Positions 25,445 through 34,289 of a stretch of 64,000 bases of DNA are shown in pieces. The stretch comes from Stenotrophomonas sp. MMGLT7. GTDB lineage: Bacteria > Pseudomonadota > Gammaproteobacteria > Xanthomonadales > Xanthomonadaceae. A program made the position numbers and the translations under genes. The notes below the pieces were generated by a model that was given only the letters and a program-made list of their open reading frames with translations, was not told where the DNA came from and ran no database searches. The stretch spans positions 1 through 64,000 of the forward strand of contig NZ_JAJOZS010000012.1 in NCBI RefSeq assembly GCF_021168555.1. The letters are read 5' to 3'. Position 1 is the first letter of the stretch; each line of letters begins with the position of its first letter.

Positions 25445-26248
25445 ATGGCTCGGATCATCGCCATCGCCAACCAGAAGGGCGGCGTCGGCAAGACCACCAC
25501 GGCCGTCAACCTGGCCGCCGGCCTGGCGCGTGCGCCGTCGCGCGTGCTGCTGGTGGACCTGGACGCGCAGGGCAACGCGACGATGGGCTGCGGCGTGGAC
25601 AAGCGCGAACTGCTGGCCTCCACCTGCGACCTGCTGCTGGGCGAGAGCGATGCGGCCGCGATCCGCGTCGCCACCCAGGAGGGCTTCGACCTGCTGCCGG
25701 GCAACATCGACCTGACCGCGGCCGAGATCCAGCTGATGGAGCAGCCCGAGCGCGAGCAGCGCCTGAAGCAGGCGCTGGCGCCGATCCGCGACGAGTACGA
25801 CTTCATCCTGATCGACTGCCCGCCGGCGCTGTCGCTGCTGACCCTCAACGCGCTGACCGCGGCCGACTCGGTGATCGTGCCGATGCAGTGCGAGTACTAC
25901 GCGCTGGAAGGCCTGAGCGCGCTGCTGGAGACCATCGACGCGCTGCGCGGCCGGCTCAACCCGGCGCTGGAGATCGAGGGCGTGCTGCGCACCATGTTCG
26001 ACGTGCGCAACAATCTGGCCAACGCCGTGTCCGGCGAGTTGACCGACCACTTCGGCGACAAGGTGTTCCGTACCATCGTGCCGCGCAACGTGCGCCTGGC
26101 CGAGGCGCCCAGCCACGGCCAGAGCATCGTCGGCTACGACCGCAGCTCGCGCGGCGGCGTGGCCTACCTGGGCCTGGCCGGCGAGATCCTGCGCCGCCAG
26201 GAAGAACGCAACAGGGCCGCCAAGGCCATGGAGAGGTTCCAATCATGA
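25445..26248 (+). CDS. parA: chromosome-partitioning ATPase ParA
   Basis: 267 residues starting MARIIAIANQKGGVGKTTTA, the deviant Walker A motif of ParA/Soj, with LLVDLDAQGNATMG (Walker A') and YDFILIDCPPALSLLT (Walker B). It drives segregation of replication origins with ParB. Its stop overlaps the parB start (ATGA at 26245-26248), so both come from one message. About 190 bases separate it from rsmG, with room for a promoter. Confidence 0.95.
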   Translation: MARIIAIANQKGGVGKTTTAVNLAAGLARAPSRVLLVDLDAQGNATMGCGVDKRELLASTCDLLLGESDAAAIRVATQEGFDLLPGNIDLTAAEIQLMEQPEREQRLKQALAPIRDEYDFILIDCPPALSLLTLNALTAADSVIVPMQCEYYALEGLSALLETIDALRGRLNPALEIEGVLRTMFDVRNNLANAVSGELTDHFGDKVFRTIVPRNVRLAEAPSHGQSIVGYDRSSRGGVAYLGLAGEILRRQEERNRAAKAMERFQS

Positions 26249-27168
26249 GCACCAAGCCGACCCCCGCCAAGAAGCGCGGCCTGGGCCGCGGCCTGGATGC
26301 GCTGCTCGGCCCCAAGGGCGTGGCCGTTGCGGCGGACCCGGCCGGCGCGCCGCAGCCGGGCGAAGTGCTGCGCAAGCTGCCGGTAGGCCAGCTGCAGCCG
26401 GGCAAGTACCAGCCGCGCCGCGAAATGGACGAGGCCAAGCTGTCCGAGCTGTCCGAGTCGATCAAGGCGCAGGGCGTGATCCAGCCGATCGTGGTGCGCG
26501 AGATCGCCGCCGGGCAGTTCGAGATCGTCGCCGGCGAGCGCCGCTGGCGCGCCTCGCGGCTGGCCGGGCTGGACGAGGTGCCGGTGGTGGTGCGCGAGCT
26601 CGACGACCGCACCGTCATCGCCATGGCGCTGATCGAGAACATCCAGCGCGAGGACCTCAACCCGCTGGAGGAGGCGCAGGCGCTGCAGCGGCTGATCGAC
26701 GAGTTCGCGCTGACCCACGCCGAGGCCGCGGCGGCGGTCGGCCGTTCGCGTGCCTCGGTCTCCAACCTGCTGCGGCTGCTGGAACTGCCGGTGGCCATCC
26801 GCGTGCTGCTGGAGTCGCGGCGGCTGGAGATGGGCCATGCCCGCGCGCTGCTGACGCTGGCGCCGGAGCTGGCCAGCAAGCTGGCGCAGGAGGCGGCCGA
26901 CCAGGGCTGGTCGGTGCGCGAGGTCGAGCACCGCGCGCAGCAGTTCGCCGCCGGCAAGGTGCCGGGTGCGCAGCGCAACGCCAAGCCGGCGCGCAGCGCG
27001 CCGCAGGCCGACATCGCGTCGCTGGAGACCGAGCTGTCCGAATCGCTCGGCACCAAGGTGACGATCGCCCACGGACGCGGCGGCAAGGGCAAGCTGGTGA
27101 TCAGCTATACCGACCTGGACACGCTCGACGGCGTGTTGGAAAGGCTGCGCGGCAAGTCGCAGGCCTGA
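26245..27168 (+). CDS. parB: chromosome-partitioning protein ParB
   Basis: 307 residues. The N-terminus KKRGLGRGLDALLG is the ParA-interacting peptide; the central domain has PGKYQPRREMDEAKLSEL, the GERRWRASRLAG motif (CTP-binding/arginine patch) and ALIENIQREDLNPLEEAQA, followed by the HTH (VGRSRASVSNLLRLLELP). The C-terminal dimer domain contains KLVISYTDLDTLDGVLERL. It binds parS and spreads as a CTP switch. I found no parS palindrome in the window. Confidence 0.95.
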   Translation: MSTKPTPAKKRGLGRGLDALLGPKGVAVAADPAGAPQPGEVLRKLPVGQLQPGKYQPRREMDEAKLSELSESIKAQGVIQPIVVREIAAGQFEIVAGERRWRASRLAGLDEVPVVVRELDDRTVIAMALIENIQREDLNPLEEAQALQRLIDEFALTHAEAAAAVGRSRASVSNLLRLLELPVAIRVLLESRRLEMGHARALLTLAPELASKLAQEAADQGWSVREVEHRAQQFAAGKVPGAQRNAKPARSAPQADIASLETELSESLGTKVTIAHGRGGKGKLVISYTDLDTLDGVLERLRGKSQA

Positions 27169-27186
27169 GCGCGAGGTGGCACGAAC

Positions 27187-27489
27187 ATGAATCCGAACAA
27201 GGTGGACCGCAATCACCTGCTGAGCCTGACCGACCTGCCCAATGTCGGTCCGGCCTGCGAGAAGGACCTGCGCCTGATCGGCATCCGCGTGCCGGCGCAC
27301 CTGCGCGGGCGCGACCCGTACGACATGTACGCGCAGCTGTGCATGCGCACCGGCGTCATGCACGACCCCTGCGTGATCGACGTGTTCACGTCGGTGGTGC
27401 GCTTCCTGGCCGGCGAGCCGGCGCAGCCGTGGTGGGCGTTCAGCGCCGAGCGCAAGCGCACCCTGGCGCGGGATCCGCTGACGCTATGA
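27187..27489 (+). CDS. Cdd1-like helix-hairpin-helix protein
   Basis: 100 residues with a helix-hairpin-helix segment (SLTDLPNVGPACEKDLRLIG) at about residues 13-32 and the family-typical DPYDMYAQLCMRTGVMHDPC. This matches the small 'pathogenicity locus' Cdd1 family (TfoX/HhH-like). Function is not established; DNA binding is possible from the HhH. It lies 18 bases after parB, and its stop overlaps the next gene's start. Confidence 0.8.
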   Translation: MNPNKVDRNHLLSLTDLPNVGPACEKDLRLIGIRVPAHLRGRDPYDMYAQLCMRTGVMHDPCVIDVFTSVVRFLAGEPAQPWWAFSAERKRTLARDPLTL

Positions 27490-28343
27490 GCGTGCCGGCA
27501 CAACCGCCGGTACCGGAACCGCGCCACCGAGCTTTCCGGATGCTGGTTTCGCAGGGACGGATCGGCGACCGCTGCGAGGGCGCGATCGCCGGCGCCGCGC
27601 TGACCGCCGATGCGCTGGCCGCGCGCCACGGGCTGCCGCGCAGCGACGCCGGCACGCCGGCCGCGCCGCTGGGCCCCGTCGACTGGCGCCTGGCGCTGGA
27701 CGATGCGCGCACTCAGCTGCAGGCGCTGTCCGCGCTGACCGAGGCGACGCTGCAGGACGGGGCGCGACCGCTGCTGCTGGCCAACACCTGTTCGGCCAGC
27801 CTGGCCACGCTGCCGGTGGCCGCGCGCCATCACCCCGGGCTGCGGGTGCTGTGGATCGACGCCCACGGCGACTTCAACACGCCTGCGACCACCGCCAGCG
27901 GCTACCTGGGCGGCATGGCGCTGTCCGGCGGCTGCGGGCTGTGGGACAGCGGCCTGGGCGGCGGCATCGACCCTGCATTGGCCACGGTGGTCGGTGGTCG
28001 CGACATCGACGCGGCCGAGGCCGAGCTGCTGCGGCGGTCCGGGGCACGGGTGCTGGCGCCGGCGCAGTCCACGCCCGAGGCGGTACTGGCCGGCCTCGGC
28101 GATGCGCCGCTATGGGTGCACATCGACTGGGATGCGCTGGAGCCCGGGCACGTGCCCACCGACTACCGGGTTCCCGGCGGACTGCAGCCGGAGCAGCTGC
28201 GCGCGATCCTGGCCGCGATCCCGCGGCGGCAGCTGGCCGGCCTGGAACTGGCCGAGTTCGTCGCCGCCGGCGATGCCGCCGTGCATGCGGAGGCGGTGGC
28301 GCGGATCCTGCACACGATCGAGCCGGTGCTGGCCGATGGCTGA
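27486..28343 (+). CDS. arginase/agmatinase-fold protein lacking the first metal-ligand histidine
   Basis: 285 residues. The ureohydrolase signatures DAHGDFNTP (about residues 122-130) and the second Asp site HIDWDALEPGHVP with YRVPGGL (about 212-236) are present. The usual first motif GGDHS is replaced by LANTCSAS at ~97-104, so the first Mn ligand His is Cys or absent. Known family enzymes hydrolyse guanidino compounds (arginine, agmatine, formiminoglutamate); the variant suggests a different substrate or metal site. ATG 27486 overlaps the preceding stop (ATGA), so it is co-translated with the Cdd1-like gene. Confidence 0.75.
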   Translation: MSVPAQPPVPEPRHRAFRMLVSQGRIGDRCEGAIAGAALTADALAARHGLPRSDAGTPAAPLGPVDWRLALDDARTQLQALSALTEATLQDGARPLLLANTCSASLATLPVAARHHPGLRVLWIDAHGDFNTPATTASGYLGGMALSGGCGLWDSGLGGGIDPALATVVGGRDIDAAEAELLRRSGARVLAPAQSTPEAVLAGLGDAPLWVHIDWDALEPGHVPTDYRVPGGLQPEQLRAILAAIPRRQLAGLELAEFVAAGDAAVHAEAVARILHTIEPVLADG

Positions 28344-28403
28344 TCCGCGCCTTCTCGACGACCGCCGCGCCGTGCGTGCGATGTTCCTGGCGGGGAGGCC
28401 GGC

Positions 28404-29369
28404 ATGACGGTGCTGGTCACCGGCGCGGCCGGCTTCATCGGCGCGTACCTGTGCCGGGCACTGGCCGCGCGCGGCGAGGCGGTGGTCGGGCTGGACAGCT
28501 ACAACGACTACTACGACCCACAGCTCAAGCGCGACCGCGTGGCCGCGCTGTGCGCGGGCGTCGACATCCGCGTGCTGGACCTGACCGACCGCGAGGGCCT
28601 GGCCGCGCTGTTCGACCAGGTGCGGCCCGAGCGCGTGGTGCACCTGGCCGCGCAGGCGGGGGTGCGCTATTCGCTGCAGAACCCGTATGCCTACGTCGAC
28701 AGCAACCTGGTCGGCTTCGTCAACGTGCTGGAGCTGTGCCGGCACCGTGGCGTGGCGCACCTGGTGTATGCCTCCAGCAGTTCGGTCTATGGCGATTCGG
28801 CCACCCCGCCGTTCTCCGAGGACCAGCGCGTGGACAGGCCGCGCTCGCTGTACGCGGCCACCAAGGCGGCTAACGAGCTGATGGCGTGGACCTACGCGCA
28901 GCTGTACGGCCTGCACGCCACCGGACTGCGCTTCTTCACCGTGTACGGCCCGTGGGGCCGCCCGGACATGGCGCCGCTGCTGTTCTCGCGCGCGGTGCTG
29001 GCCGGGCGCCCGATCGAGGTGTTCAACCAGGGGCGGATGAAGCGCGACTTCACCCACGTCGAGGACATCGTCGCCGGCGTGCTGGGGGCGCTGGACCATC
29101 CCTCGGCCGAGGCCGTCCCCCACCGCGTGTTCAACCTGGGCAACCACACCCCGGTGGAGCTGGAGCACTTCATCGCGGTAATCGAGCAGGCCGCCGGGCG
29201 CCGCGCCGAGAAGATCTACCGGCCGATGCAGCCGGGCGACATGGTCGAGACCATGGCCGACACCACGCGCGCCAGGGTGGCCTTCGGCTTCGAGCCGGCC
29301 ACCCCGATCGAGGCCGGGTTGCCGCCGGTGGTGGCGTGGTGCCGCGACTATTTCGGTGCGCGTGCCTGA
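28404..29369 (+). CDS. NAD-dependent nucleotide-sugar epimerase (UDP-glucuronate 4-epimerase-like)
   Basis: 321 residues of the extended short-chain dehydrogenase type: VLVTGAAGFIGAYLCRAL (NAD-binding GxxGxxG), GLDSYNDYYDPQLKRDR as in UDP-glucuronate 4-epimerases, YASSSSVYGDS, and the catalytic SLYAATKAANE (Y-x3-K), then RFFTVYGPWGRPDMA. It probably makes UDP-galacturonate or a related sugar for surface polysaccharide. A 23-codon ORF (28336-28407) begins inside the arginase gene and overlaps this start as ATGA; it may only serve coupling. The glycosyltransferase follows 75 bases later. Confidence 0.85.
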   Translation: MTVLVTGAAGFIGAYLCRALAARGEAVVGLDSYNDYYDPQLKRDRVAALCAGVDIRVLDLTDREGLAALFDQVRPERVVHLAAQAGVRYSLQNPYAYVDSNLVGFVNVLELCRHRGVAHLVYASSSSVYGDSATPPFSEDQRVDRPRSLYAATKAANELMAWTYAQLYGLHATGLRFFTVYGPWGRPDMAPLLFSRAVLAGRPIEVFNQGRMKRDFTHVEDIVAGVLGALDHPSAEAVPHRVFNLGNHTPVELEHFIAVIEQAAGRRAEKIYRPMQPGDMVETMADTTRARVAFGFEPATPIEAGLPPVVAWCRDYFGARA

Positions 29370-29444
29370 GCGTTTCATGCACCGCTCACCCGTACGGGCG
29401 AAAATGCGCGGTCTTTTTTCCTTCACAACGAGCCGGTGCGGTCC

Positions 29445-30167
29445 ATGAGTGCGTTGCAGCTTTCCGTCGTCGTCCCGGTGTTCAACGAGCGCGACAACGT
29501 GCAGCCGCTGGTGGCCGAGATCGTCGCCGCGCTGCGCGGCACGCTGGCCTTCGAGATCGTCTACGTCGATGACCATTCGCGCGACGACACGCTGGCGGTG
29601 CTGGAAACGTTGAAGGCCGCCACGCCCGAGCTGCGGGTGCTGCACCACGTCACCCAGAGCGGGCAGAGCACGGCGGTGCGCAACGGCGTCAAGGCCGCGC
29701 GCGCGCCGTGGATCGCCACCCTCGATGGCGACGGCCAGAACGATCCGGCCGACATCCCCCGGCTGCTGGCCGCGCGCGACGCCGCCGATGCGCAGGTGCG
29801 GCTGTTCGCCGGCTGGCGCGTGGACCGTCGCGATTCCGGCTCCAAGCGCTGGGCCAGCAAGTGGGCCAACGCCATCCGCGCCGGCATGCTGCACGACGAC
29901 ACCCCCGATACCGGCTGCGGCATCAAGCTGTTCGAGCGCGCTGCCTTCCTCGACCTGCCGTACTTCGACCACATGCACCGCTACCTGCCGGCGCTGATGC
30001 AGCGCGCCGGCTGGAAGACCGTGAGCGTGCCGGTCAACCATCGCCACCGCACCAGCGGCGTGTCCAAGTACAACAACCTCGGTCGCGCGCTGGTGGGCAT
30101 CCGCGACCTGTTCGGGGTGGCGTGGCTGATCGCGCGCAGCCGCCGCACCGCGGTCGAGGAGCGCTGA
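29445..30167 (+). CDS. family-2 glycosyltransferase (polyprenyl-phosphate sugar synthase type)
   Basis: 240 residues: LSVVVPVFNERDNVQPLVAE at the start, YVDDHSRDDT (nucleotide-binding Asp), TLDGDGQNDPADIPRLL (DxD-like metal site, residues ~87-103), and the end RHRTSGVSKYNNLGRALVG typical of DPM1/ArnC-like enzymes. Without C-terminal membrane helices it likely charges undecaprenyl phosphate with a sugar. The ATG at 29445 matches the family start; an upstream GTG is in frame. It is followed one base later by a LAB_N gene, which often accompanies such enzymes in lipid A or glycan modification. Confidence 0.85.
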   Translation: MSALQLSVVVPVFNERDNVQPLVAEIVAALRGTLAFEIVYVDDHSRDDTLAVLETLKAATPELRVLHHVTQSGQSTAVRNGVKAARAPWIATLDGDGQNDPADIPRLLAARDAADAQVRLFAGWRVDRRDSGSKRWASKWANAIRAGMLHDDTPDTGCGIKLFERAAFLDLPYFDHMHRYLPALMQRAGWKTVSVPVNHRHRTSGVSKYNNLGRALVGIRDLFGVAWLIARSRRTAVEER

Positions 30168-30168
30168 G

Positions 30169-30510
30169 ATGGAGCCGGGCTGGCTCAACCAACCGGTCGA
30201 GTGGCTGTTCTGGACCGGCCTGCACGTCACCCCGTGGAAGCTGATCGGCTACATCGGCACGCTGATGTTCGGCGGCCGCTGGCTGGTGCAGTTCATCGCC
30301 TCCCGGCGCGCCGGCAAGCCGGTGATCCCGCGGCTGTTCTGGTACATGAGCATCGTCGGCAGCCTGATGACGTTGAGCTACTTCCTGTTCTCGGCCAAGC
30401 AGGACTCGGTAGGCGTGCTCGGCAACCTGTTCCCGGCCTTCACCGCGTTCTACAGCCTGTACCTGGACATCAAGGTGCGCGGCTGGAAGCGTGACAAGAC
30501 GCGCGACTGA
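30169..30510 (+). CDS. LAB_N-domain inner-membrane protein
   Basis: 113 residues with three membrane helices (about 20-38, 57-75 and 78-100) and the family pattern KLIGYIGTLMFGGRWLVQF, ASRRAGKPVIPRLFWYMS, SLMTLSYFLFSAKQDSVG. This is the 'lipid A biosynthesis N-terminal' domain found alone or before LpxB; standalone members sit beside ArnC-like glycosyltransferases and may act in transfer of lipid-linked sugars. The start follows the preceding stop by one base. No gene or terminator was recognised in the ~285 bases downstream. Confidence 0.8.
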   Translation: MEPGWLNQPVEWLFWTGLHVTPWKLIGYIGTLMFGGRWLVQFIASRRAGKPVIPRLFWYMSIVGSLMTLSYFLFSAKQDSVGVLGNLFPAFTAFYSLYLDIKVRGWKRDKTRD

Positions 30511-30795
30511 CGCTCGCGGCCGTCGCGCCTGGGGGCCGGCACGCGGATGACCAATGCCGATACCCTTTCCCATGCGCGTTGCGCGAAGGGAAGAAGCGGC
30601 GTTCGCGAGCGGGCGGCGAACGGGCGACCGGCATGTCGCTCCCTGAGCGCAAGGCGGTGCGTTCGTCGCCATGGCCGGCGATCATGCCTTGCGGCATGGC
30701 CCGCGGTCCGACGAAGAGCCCGCCGGCGGCACCCGGGCGCGTGGATGGATCGGAGGCGCCGTTGCTTCGGCTCCCGATCGCCGGACCGGGCAGGT

Positions 30796-32151
30796 TCAGC
30801 GCCGCCAGCGCGGGAACGGATCGGGCAGCGACTGCCAGGCGTCCGGACCCAGCCGCATCTCGTCGTCGTCGAGCAGGCAGGCGTCGAGCGCGGCGCGCGC
30901 CTGCGCCGCGTCCATGCCGACGCCGATCACCGCCAGCTCCTGGCGGCGGTCGCCCCACAGCGGATGCCACAGCGCGCGCATCGCCGCGTACTCGCGCGGA
31001 TCGTCGACCTGAGCGGGCGGCGGCAGCGGCGCGCTCCAGCGTGCGGCCAGTGCGCGCCGCCAGCCGAGTTCGGACAACGGCGGCGTCGCGGCGGCGCCCG
31101 TGCCGGGCATCGGCTGGCCGACCTGGCCGGCCTCGACCCGTTCGCGCGCGGCGAACCAGAACCCGGCCGCGCCGGTGCGGGTGGCGCCGCCGACCGTGGA
31201 CAGCTCGCCCACCCAGTCCATGCGGCTGGCCAGCCAGAAGAAGCCCTTGCTGCGGATCACCCCGTCGAGGCCACGCTCCACCAGGCCGGCCAGGCGCTGC
31301 GGGTGGAACGGCCGGCGCGCGCGGTAGACGAAGCTGGCGATGCCGTATTCCTCGGTCTCCGGGGTGTGCTCGCCGCGCAGCTCCTTGATCCAGCCCGGCG
31401 CCAGCTGCGCGCGGACGAAGTCGAAGCGCCCGGTGTCCATCACCTCGGCCAGCGGCACGTCGCCGTGGCGGGAGTCGACGATGTGCGCGTCGCGGTTCAT
31501 CGCCCGCAGCACGGCGCGGGTCCGCTCCAGCGTGCCGGCGTCGATCCGGTCGCACTTGCTGACGACGATGACGTCGGCGAACTCGATCTGCTCGCCGAGC
31601 AGGCCGACCACGCCGCGATCGTCGCCGGGGCCGGCCTGCAGGCCGCGATCGGCCAGCCGCTCGGGCGAGCAGAAGTCGCGCAGGAAGGCCTCGCCGTCGA
31701 CCACCGTGACCATGGTGTCCAGCCGCGCCACGTCGGACAGGCTGAAGCCGTCGGCGTCGCGCACCGCGAAGGTGGCCGCCACCGGCATCGGTTCGCCGAT
31801 GCCGGTGGACTCGATCAGCAGGTAGTCGTAGCGGCCTTCGCCGGCCAGCCGCTTCACCTCCGCCAGCAGGTGCTCGCGCAGCGTGCAGCAGATGCAGCCG
31901 TTGCTGAACTCGACCAGGGTCTCCTCGGTGCGGCTCAGCGCTGCGCCGCCGTCGCGCAACAGCCGCGCGTCGATGTTCACCTCGCTCATGTCGTTGACGA
32001 TGACCGCCACGCGGCGGCCCTCGCGGTTGTGCAGCACGCGGTTGAGCACGGTGGTCTTGCCGGCGCCGAGGAAGCCGGACAACACGGTGACCGGAAGGCG
32101 CGAATCGGTGGGCATGGAGGCGGACGGAGCGGAAGCGGGAGCGGGCGGCAT
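30796..32151 (-). CDS. COG0523 (CobW/P47K) GTPase, putative zinc metallochaperone
   Basis: 451 residues: Walker [20 protein letters not shown] (about 20-38), the invariant metal site [22 protein letters not shown] (base recognition) and the C-terminal CobW_C domain. COG0523 proteins deliver metals; members controlled by Zur act in low-zinc survival. A palindrome matching the Zur core lies 25 bases upstream of the start (32176-32190), shared with the divergent MerC-like gene, which favours a zinc role. A shorter start at MPTDSRLP (32115) is possible because the first ~12 residues are Ala/Pro/Ser-rich and unusual. Confidence 0.85.
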   Translation of the reverse strand: MPPAPASAPSASMPTDSRLPVTVLSGFLGAGKTTVLNRVLHNREGRRVAVIVNDMSEVNIDARLLRDGGAALSRTEETLVEFSNGCICCTLREHLLAEVKRLAGEGRYDYLLIESTGIGEPMPVAATFAVRDADGFSLSDVARLDTMVTVVDGEAFLRDFCSPERLADRGLQAGPGDDRGVVGLLGEQIEFADVIVVSKCDRIDAGTLERTRAVLRAMNRDAHIVDSRHGDVPLAEVMDTGRFDFVRAQLAPGWIKELRGEHTPETEEYGIASFVYRARRPFHPQRLAGLVERGLDGVIRSKGFFWLASRMDWVGELSTVGGATRTGAAGFWFAARERVEAGQVGQPMPGTGAAATPPLSELGWRRALAARWSAPLPPPAQVDDPREYAAMRALWHPLWGDRRQELAVIGVGMDAAQARAALDACLLDDDEMRLGPDAWQSLPDPFPRWRR

Positions 32152-32175
32152 GCGGGCTTGGAGTGATGTCGTTAT

Positions 32176-32190
32176 TGTTATAATATAACA
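32176..32190. promoter_or_regulatory. Zur-box-like palindrome
   Basis: TGTTATAATATAACA is a perfect inverted repeat around a central A and equals the core of the enterobacterial Zur consensus (TGTTATANTATAACA). It sits between two divergent genes, 25 bases from each start, where a repressor would block both promoters. One of the two is a COG0523 GTPase, a family commonly under Zur. Confidence 0.8.
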
Positions 32191-32214
32191 TCAATTTCGA
32201 AAAAGGAAGCCACC

Positions 32215-32613
32215 ATGAAGGCGCGTTCCCTGCCGCTGTTCGACGTTTCCGCCATCGGTCTGTCCGGCCTGTGCCTGGTGCATTGCCTGGCGCTGCCGGT
32301 GCTGGCTGCATTCCTGCCGCTGTTCGGTGCCTGGTCGCGGGCCGAGTGGGTGCACCTGCTGTTCGCGGCGATGGCGGTGCCGCTGACCGGGTTGGCGCTG
32401 TGGCGTGCGCACCGCCGCAACCCGCTGCCGTGGCCGCTGCGCGGGCTGGCGGTGGCCGGGCTGGCCGGGCTGCTCGCCGGCGCATTCGGCTGGCCGACCG
32501 AGTCGCTGGAAACGATCGTCACCGTCGCCGGCAGCCTGATGCTGGTCAGCGCCCATGTCTGGAACTGGAGCCGGCGGCCGTCGATGCATGCGCATCCGCA
32601 TCCGCGGCAATGA
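32215..32613 (+). CDS. MerC-domain membrane protein
   Basis: 132 residues with four hydrophobic segments (about 10-35, 42-60, 74-90 and 98-114). A Cys pair lies in the first (GLCLVHCLALPVL), and the C-terminus is His-rich (MHAHPHPRQ). MerC proteins were described as mercury transporters, but chromosomal single copies beside COG0523 GTPases may move other metals. The ATG at 32215 has AAAGGAAG upstream. The putative Zur box at 32176 suggests that zinc limitation induces it. No other mer genes are nearby. Confidence 0.8.
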   Translation: MKARSLPLFDVSAIGLSGLCLVHCLALPVLAAFLPLFGAWSRAEWVHLLFAAMAVPLTGLALWRAHRRNPLPWPLRGLAVAGLAGLLAGAFGWPTESLETIVTVAGSLMLVSAHVWNWSRRPSMHAHPHPRQ

Positions 32614-32655
32614 CATGGCCGTTCCGGTCCTTCCTTGCGTAGCCGCAGTGGCTCT

Positions 32656-33434
32656 CCCTCCCTTGCGCGCACAGCGCGCAGGGGAGGGTTGGGGAGGGGT
32701 TGCTTTGGGCTTTGCCGCGAGCGGAGCCAACCCCCTCCCAGCCTCCCCCTGCTTCGCAAGGGGAGGGGCCTTTGCTCCGTCCGTCGTGCGTACTCGATGC
32801 GCATGGGGAAGACGGTCTCTCGCCCCTCCCTTGCGCGCGCAGCGCGTAGGGGAGGGTTGGGGAGGGGTTGCTTTGAGCTTTGCCGCGAGCGGAGCCAACC
32901 CCCTTCCAGCCTCCCCCTGCTTCGCAAGGGGAGGGGCCTTTGCTCCGTCCGTCGTGCGCACTCGATGCGCACGGGGAAGACGGTCTTTCGTCCCCTCCCT
33001 TGCGCGCGCAGCGCGTAGGGGAGGGTTGGGGAGGGGTTGCCTTTGGGCTTTGCCGCGACCGGAACCAACCCCCTCCCAGCCTCCCCCTGCTTCGCAAGGG
33101 GAGGGGCTTGGGTCCGCTTTGCGCACTCGATGCGCATGGGGAAGACGGTGTCTCGCCCCTCCCTTGTGCGCGCAGCGGGTAGGGAAGGGTTGGGGAGGAG
33201 TGCCTTTGGGCTTTGCCGCGAGCGGAACCAACCCCCTCCCAGCCTCCCCCTGCTTCGCAAGGGGAGGGGCCTTTGCTCCGTCCGTCGTGCGCACTCGATG
33301 CGCATGGGGAGCACGTCTGCGCCCCCTCCCTTGCGCGCGCAGCCCGTAGGGGAGGGTTGGGGAGGGGTGCCTTTGGGCTTTGCCGCAAGCGGAACCAACC
33401 CCTCCCAGCCTCCTCCTGCTTCGCAAGGGGAGGG
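32656..33434. repeat. tandem array of ~168-bp palindromic units (five copies, last one partial)
   Basis: Units begin at CCCTCCCTTGCG (32656, 32824, 32993) or close variants (33157, 33324), giving periods of 168, 169, 164 and 167. Each unit pairs CCCTCCCTTGCG with CTTCGCAAGGGGAGG about 95 bases later, so each can fold back. The spacer between palindromes (CTCCGTCCGTCGTGCGCACT...) is also repeated. The array fills the gap between the convergent merC-like and DUF2149 genes and has chance open frames on both strands that I do not regard as genes. Confidence 0.9.
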
Positions 33435-33461
33435 ACTCTGGCTGCCCACGGCAGCGCCGGC

Positions 33462-33767
33462 TCATTCCGGCACGTAGACCATGCGTCCGTCCGGCAGGCG
33501 GTAGGTGACGCCGGCCTTGATGCCGCCGCCCTCGCCGATCTGCCCGGTGGACTCGTAGCGGGTGAGTTCCTCGCCGTCCTTGATGGTGATGCGCATGTCG
33601 GCCTTGCCCGGGTTCTCTATCACCGTCACGTCCTGCGCGGCGAACGGGTTGAGTGGGTTGCGCACGATTACGATCATCAGGATGCCGATCACCACCAGGA
33701 ACAGGTCGATCAGGTTCACCACCGACAGGATCGGGTCGTCGGCCTCGTCGTGGTCGAGAAAGCGCAT
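33462..33767 (-). CDS. DUF2149 protein (ExbD-like partner)
   Basis: 101 residues. One membrane helix (NLIDLFLVVIGILMIVIVRN, about residues 17-36) follows a short acidic N-terminus (FLDHDEADDPI), and a small soluble domain (VTVIENPGKADMRITIKDGE) follows, a layout like ExbD/TolR. DUF2149 genes are known beside CobN-like and ExbB-like genes. The start overlaps the stop of the ExbB-like gene (ATGA), and it is the last gene of the TonB receptor-cobN operon. Likely half of an energising channel complex. Confidence 0.8.
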   Translation of the reverse strand: MRFLDHDEADDPILSVVNLIDLFLVVIGILMIVIVRNPLNPFAAQDVTVIENPGKADMRITIKDGEELTRYESTGQIGEGGGIKAGVTYRLPDGRMVYVPE

Positions 33768-34243
33768 CAGCCGGCCTCCCGTGCGCGCTCGATGTCGCGC
33801 AGCTCCACCAGCAGCCAGCGCCGGCGCACGGTCAGGATCAGGAAGGTGAGGCTGGCGGCGACCAGCGCCAGGATCACCGAGGAGAACGCCACCACCATGT
33901 TCTCGCCCACGCTCTGGGCATCGCTGCGGGTGAGCGCCAGCAGCGCCGGGCCCATGGGGATCATGGTCGCCACCAGCCCCAGCATCGGCGTGGTGCGCGA
34001 GACGATGCGCAGCCATTCCAGCCGCTTCATGATCCACAGTTCCAGGTCGTCGCTGCCGCCGCCGTGGGCGGCATGCCAGGCGGCCAGCCGCGAGCGGTAG
34101 CGGCCGCGGCGGCGCTGCCAGGCCTCGACCAGGAACGCGCCCAGGGCGAGGAAGGCGTAGGCCAGCGCCAGCAAGATCAGCGCCAGCACCGGCACCAGGA
34201 ACAGGTGCGAGAGGCTGTAGAGGCCGGCTTCGAGATTCTTCAT
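33767..34243 (-). CDS. MotA/TolQ/ExbB-family proton channel subunit
   Basis: 158 residues with a membrane helix near residues 10-35, a soluble stretch, and two C-terminal helices (LGLVATMIPMGPALLALTRS and NMVVAFSSVILALVAASLTF), the ExbB/TolQ pattern. It should form, with the DUF2149 protein, a proton-driven motor for the TonB-dependent receptor of the same operon. The ATG at 34243 is used; the open frame further upstream reads through an intergenic repeat. Confidence 0.85.
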   Translation of the reverse strand: MKNLEAGLYSLSHLFLVPVLALILLALAYAFLALGAFLVEAWQRRRGRYRSRLAAWHAAHGGGSDDLELWIMKRLEWLRIVSRTTPMLGLVATMIPMGPALLALTRSDAQSVGENMVVAFSSVILALVAASLTFLILTVRRRWLLVELRDIERAREAG

Positions 34244-34289
34244 GGTGTGGTTTCCTGGATCTGAGAGCGCTGGGTGTTGGCAATCAAGG

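Noticed and set aside
25990..26015. parS site (TTCGACGTGCG within parA)
   Set aside because: It lacks the TGTTNCACGTGNAACA palindrome; it is ordinary coding sequence.
32656..33434. CRISPR or a large coding repeat protein
   Set aside because: The unit is ~168 bp with internal palindromes and no unique spacers; the long frames on both strands come from the GC-rich repeat itself, with no starts or domains.
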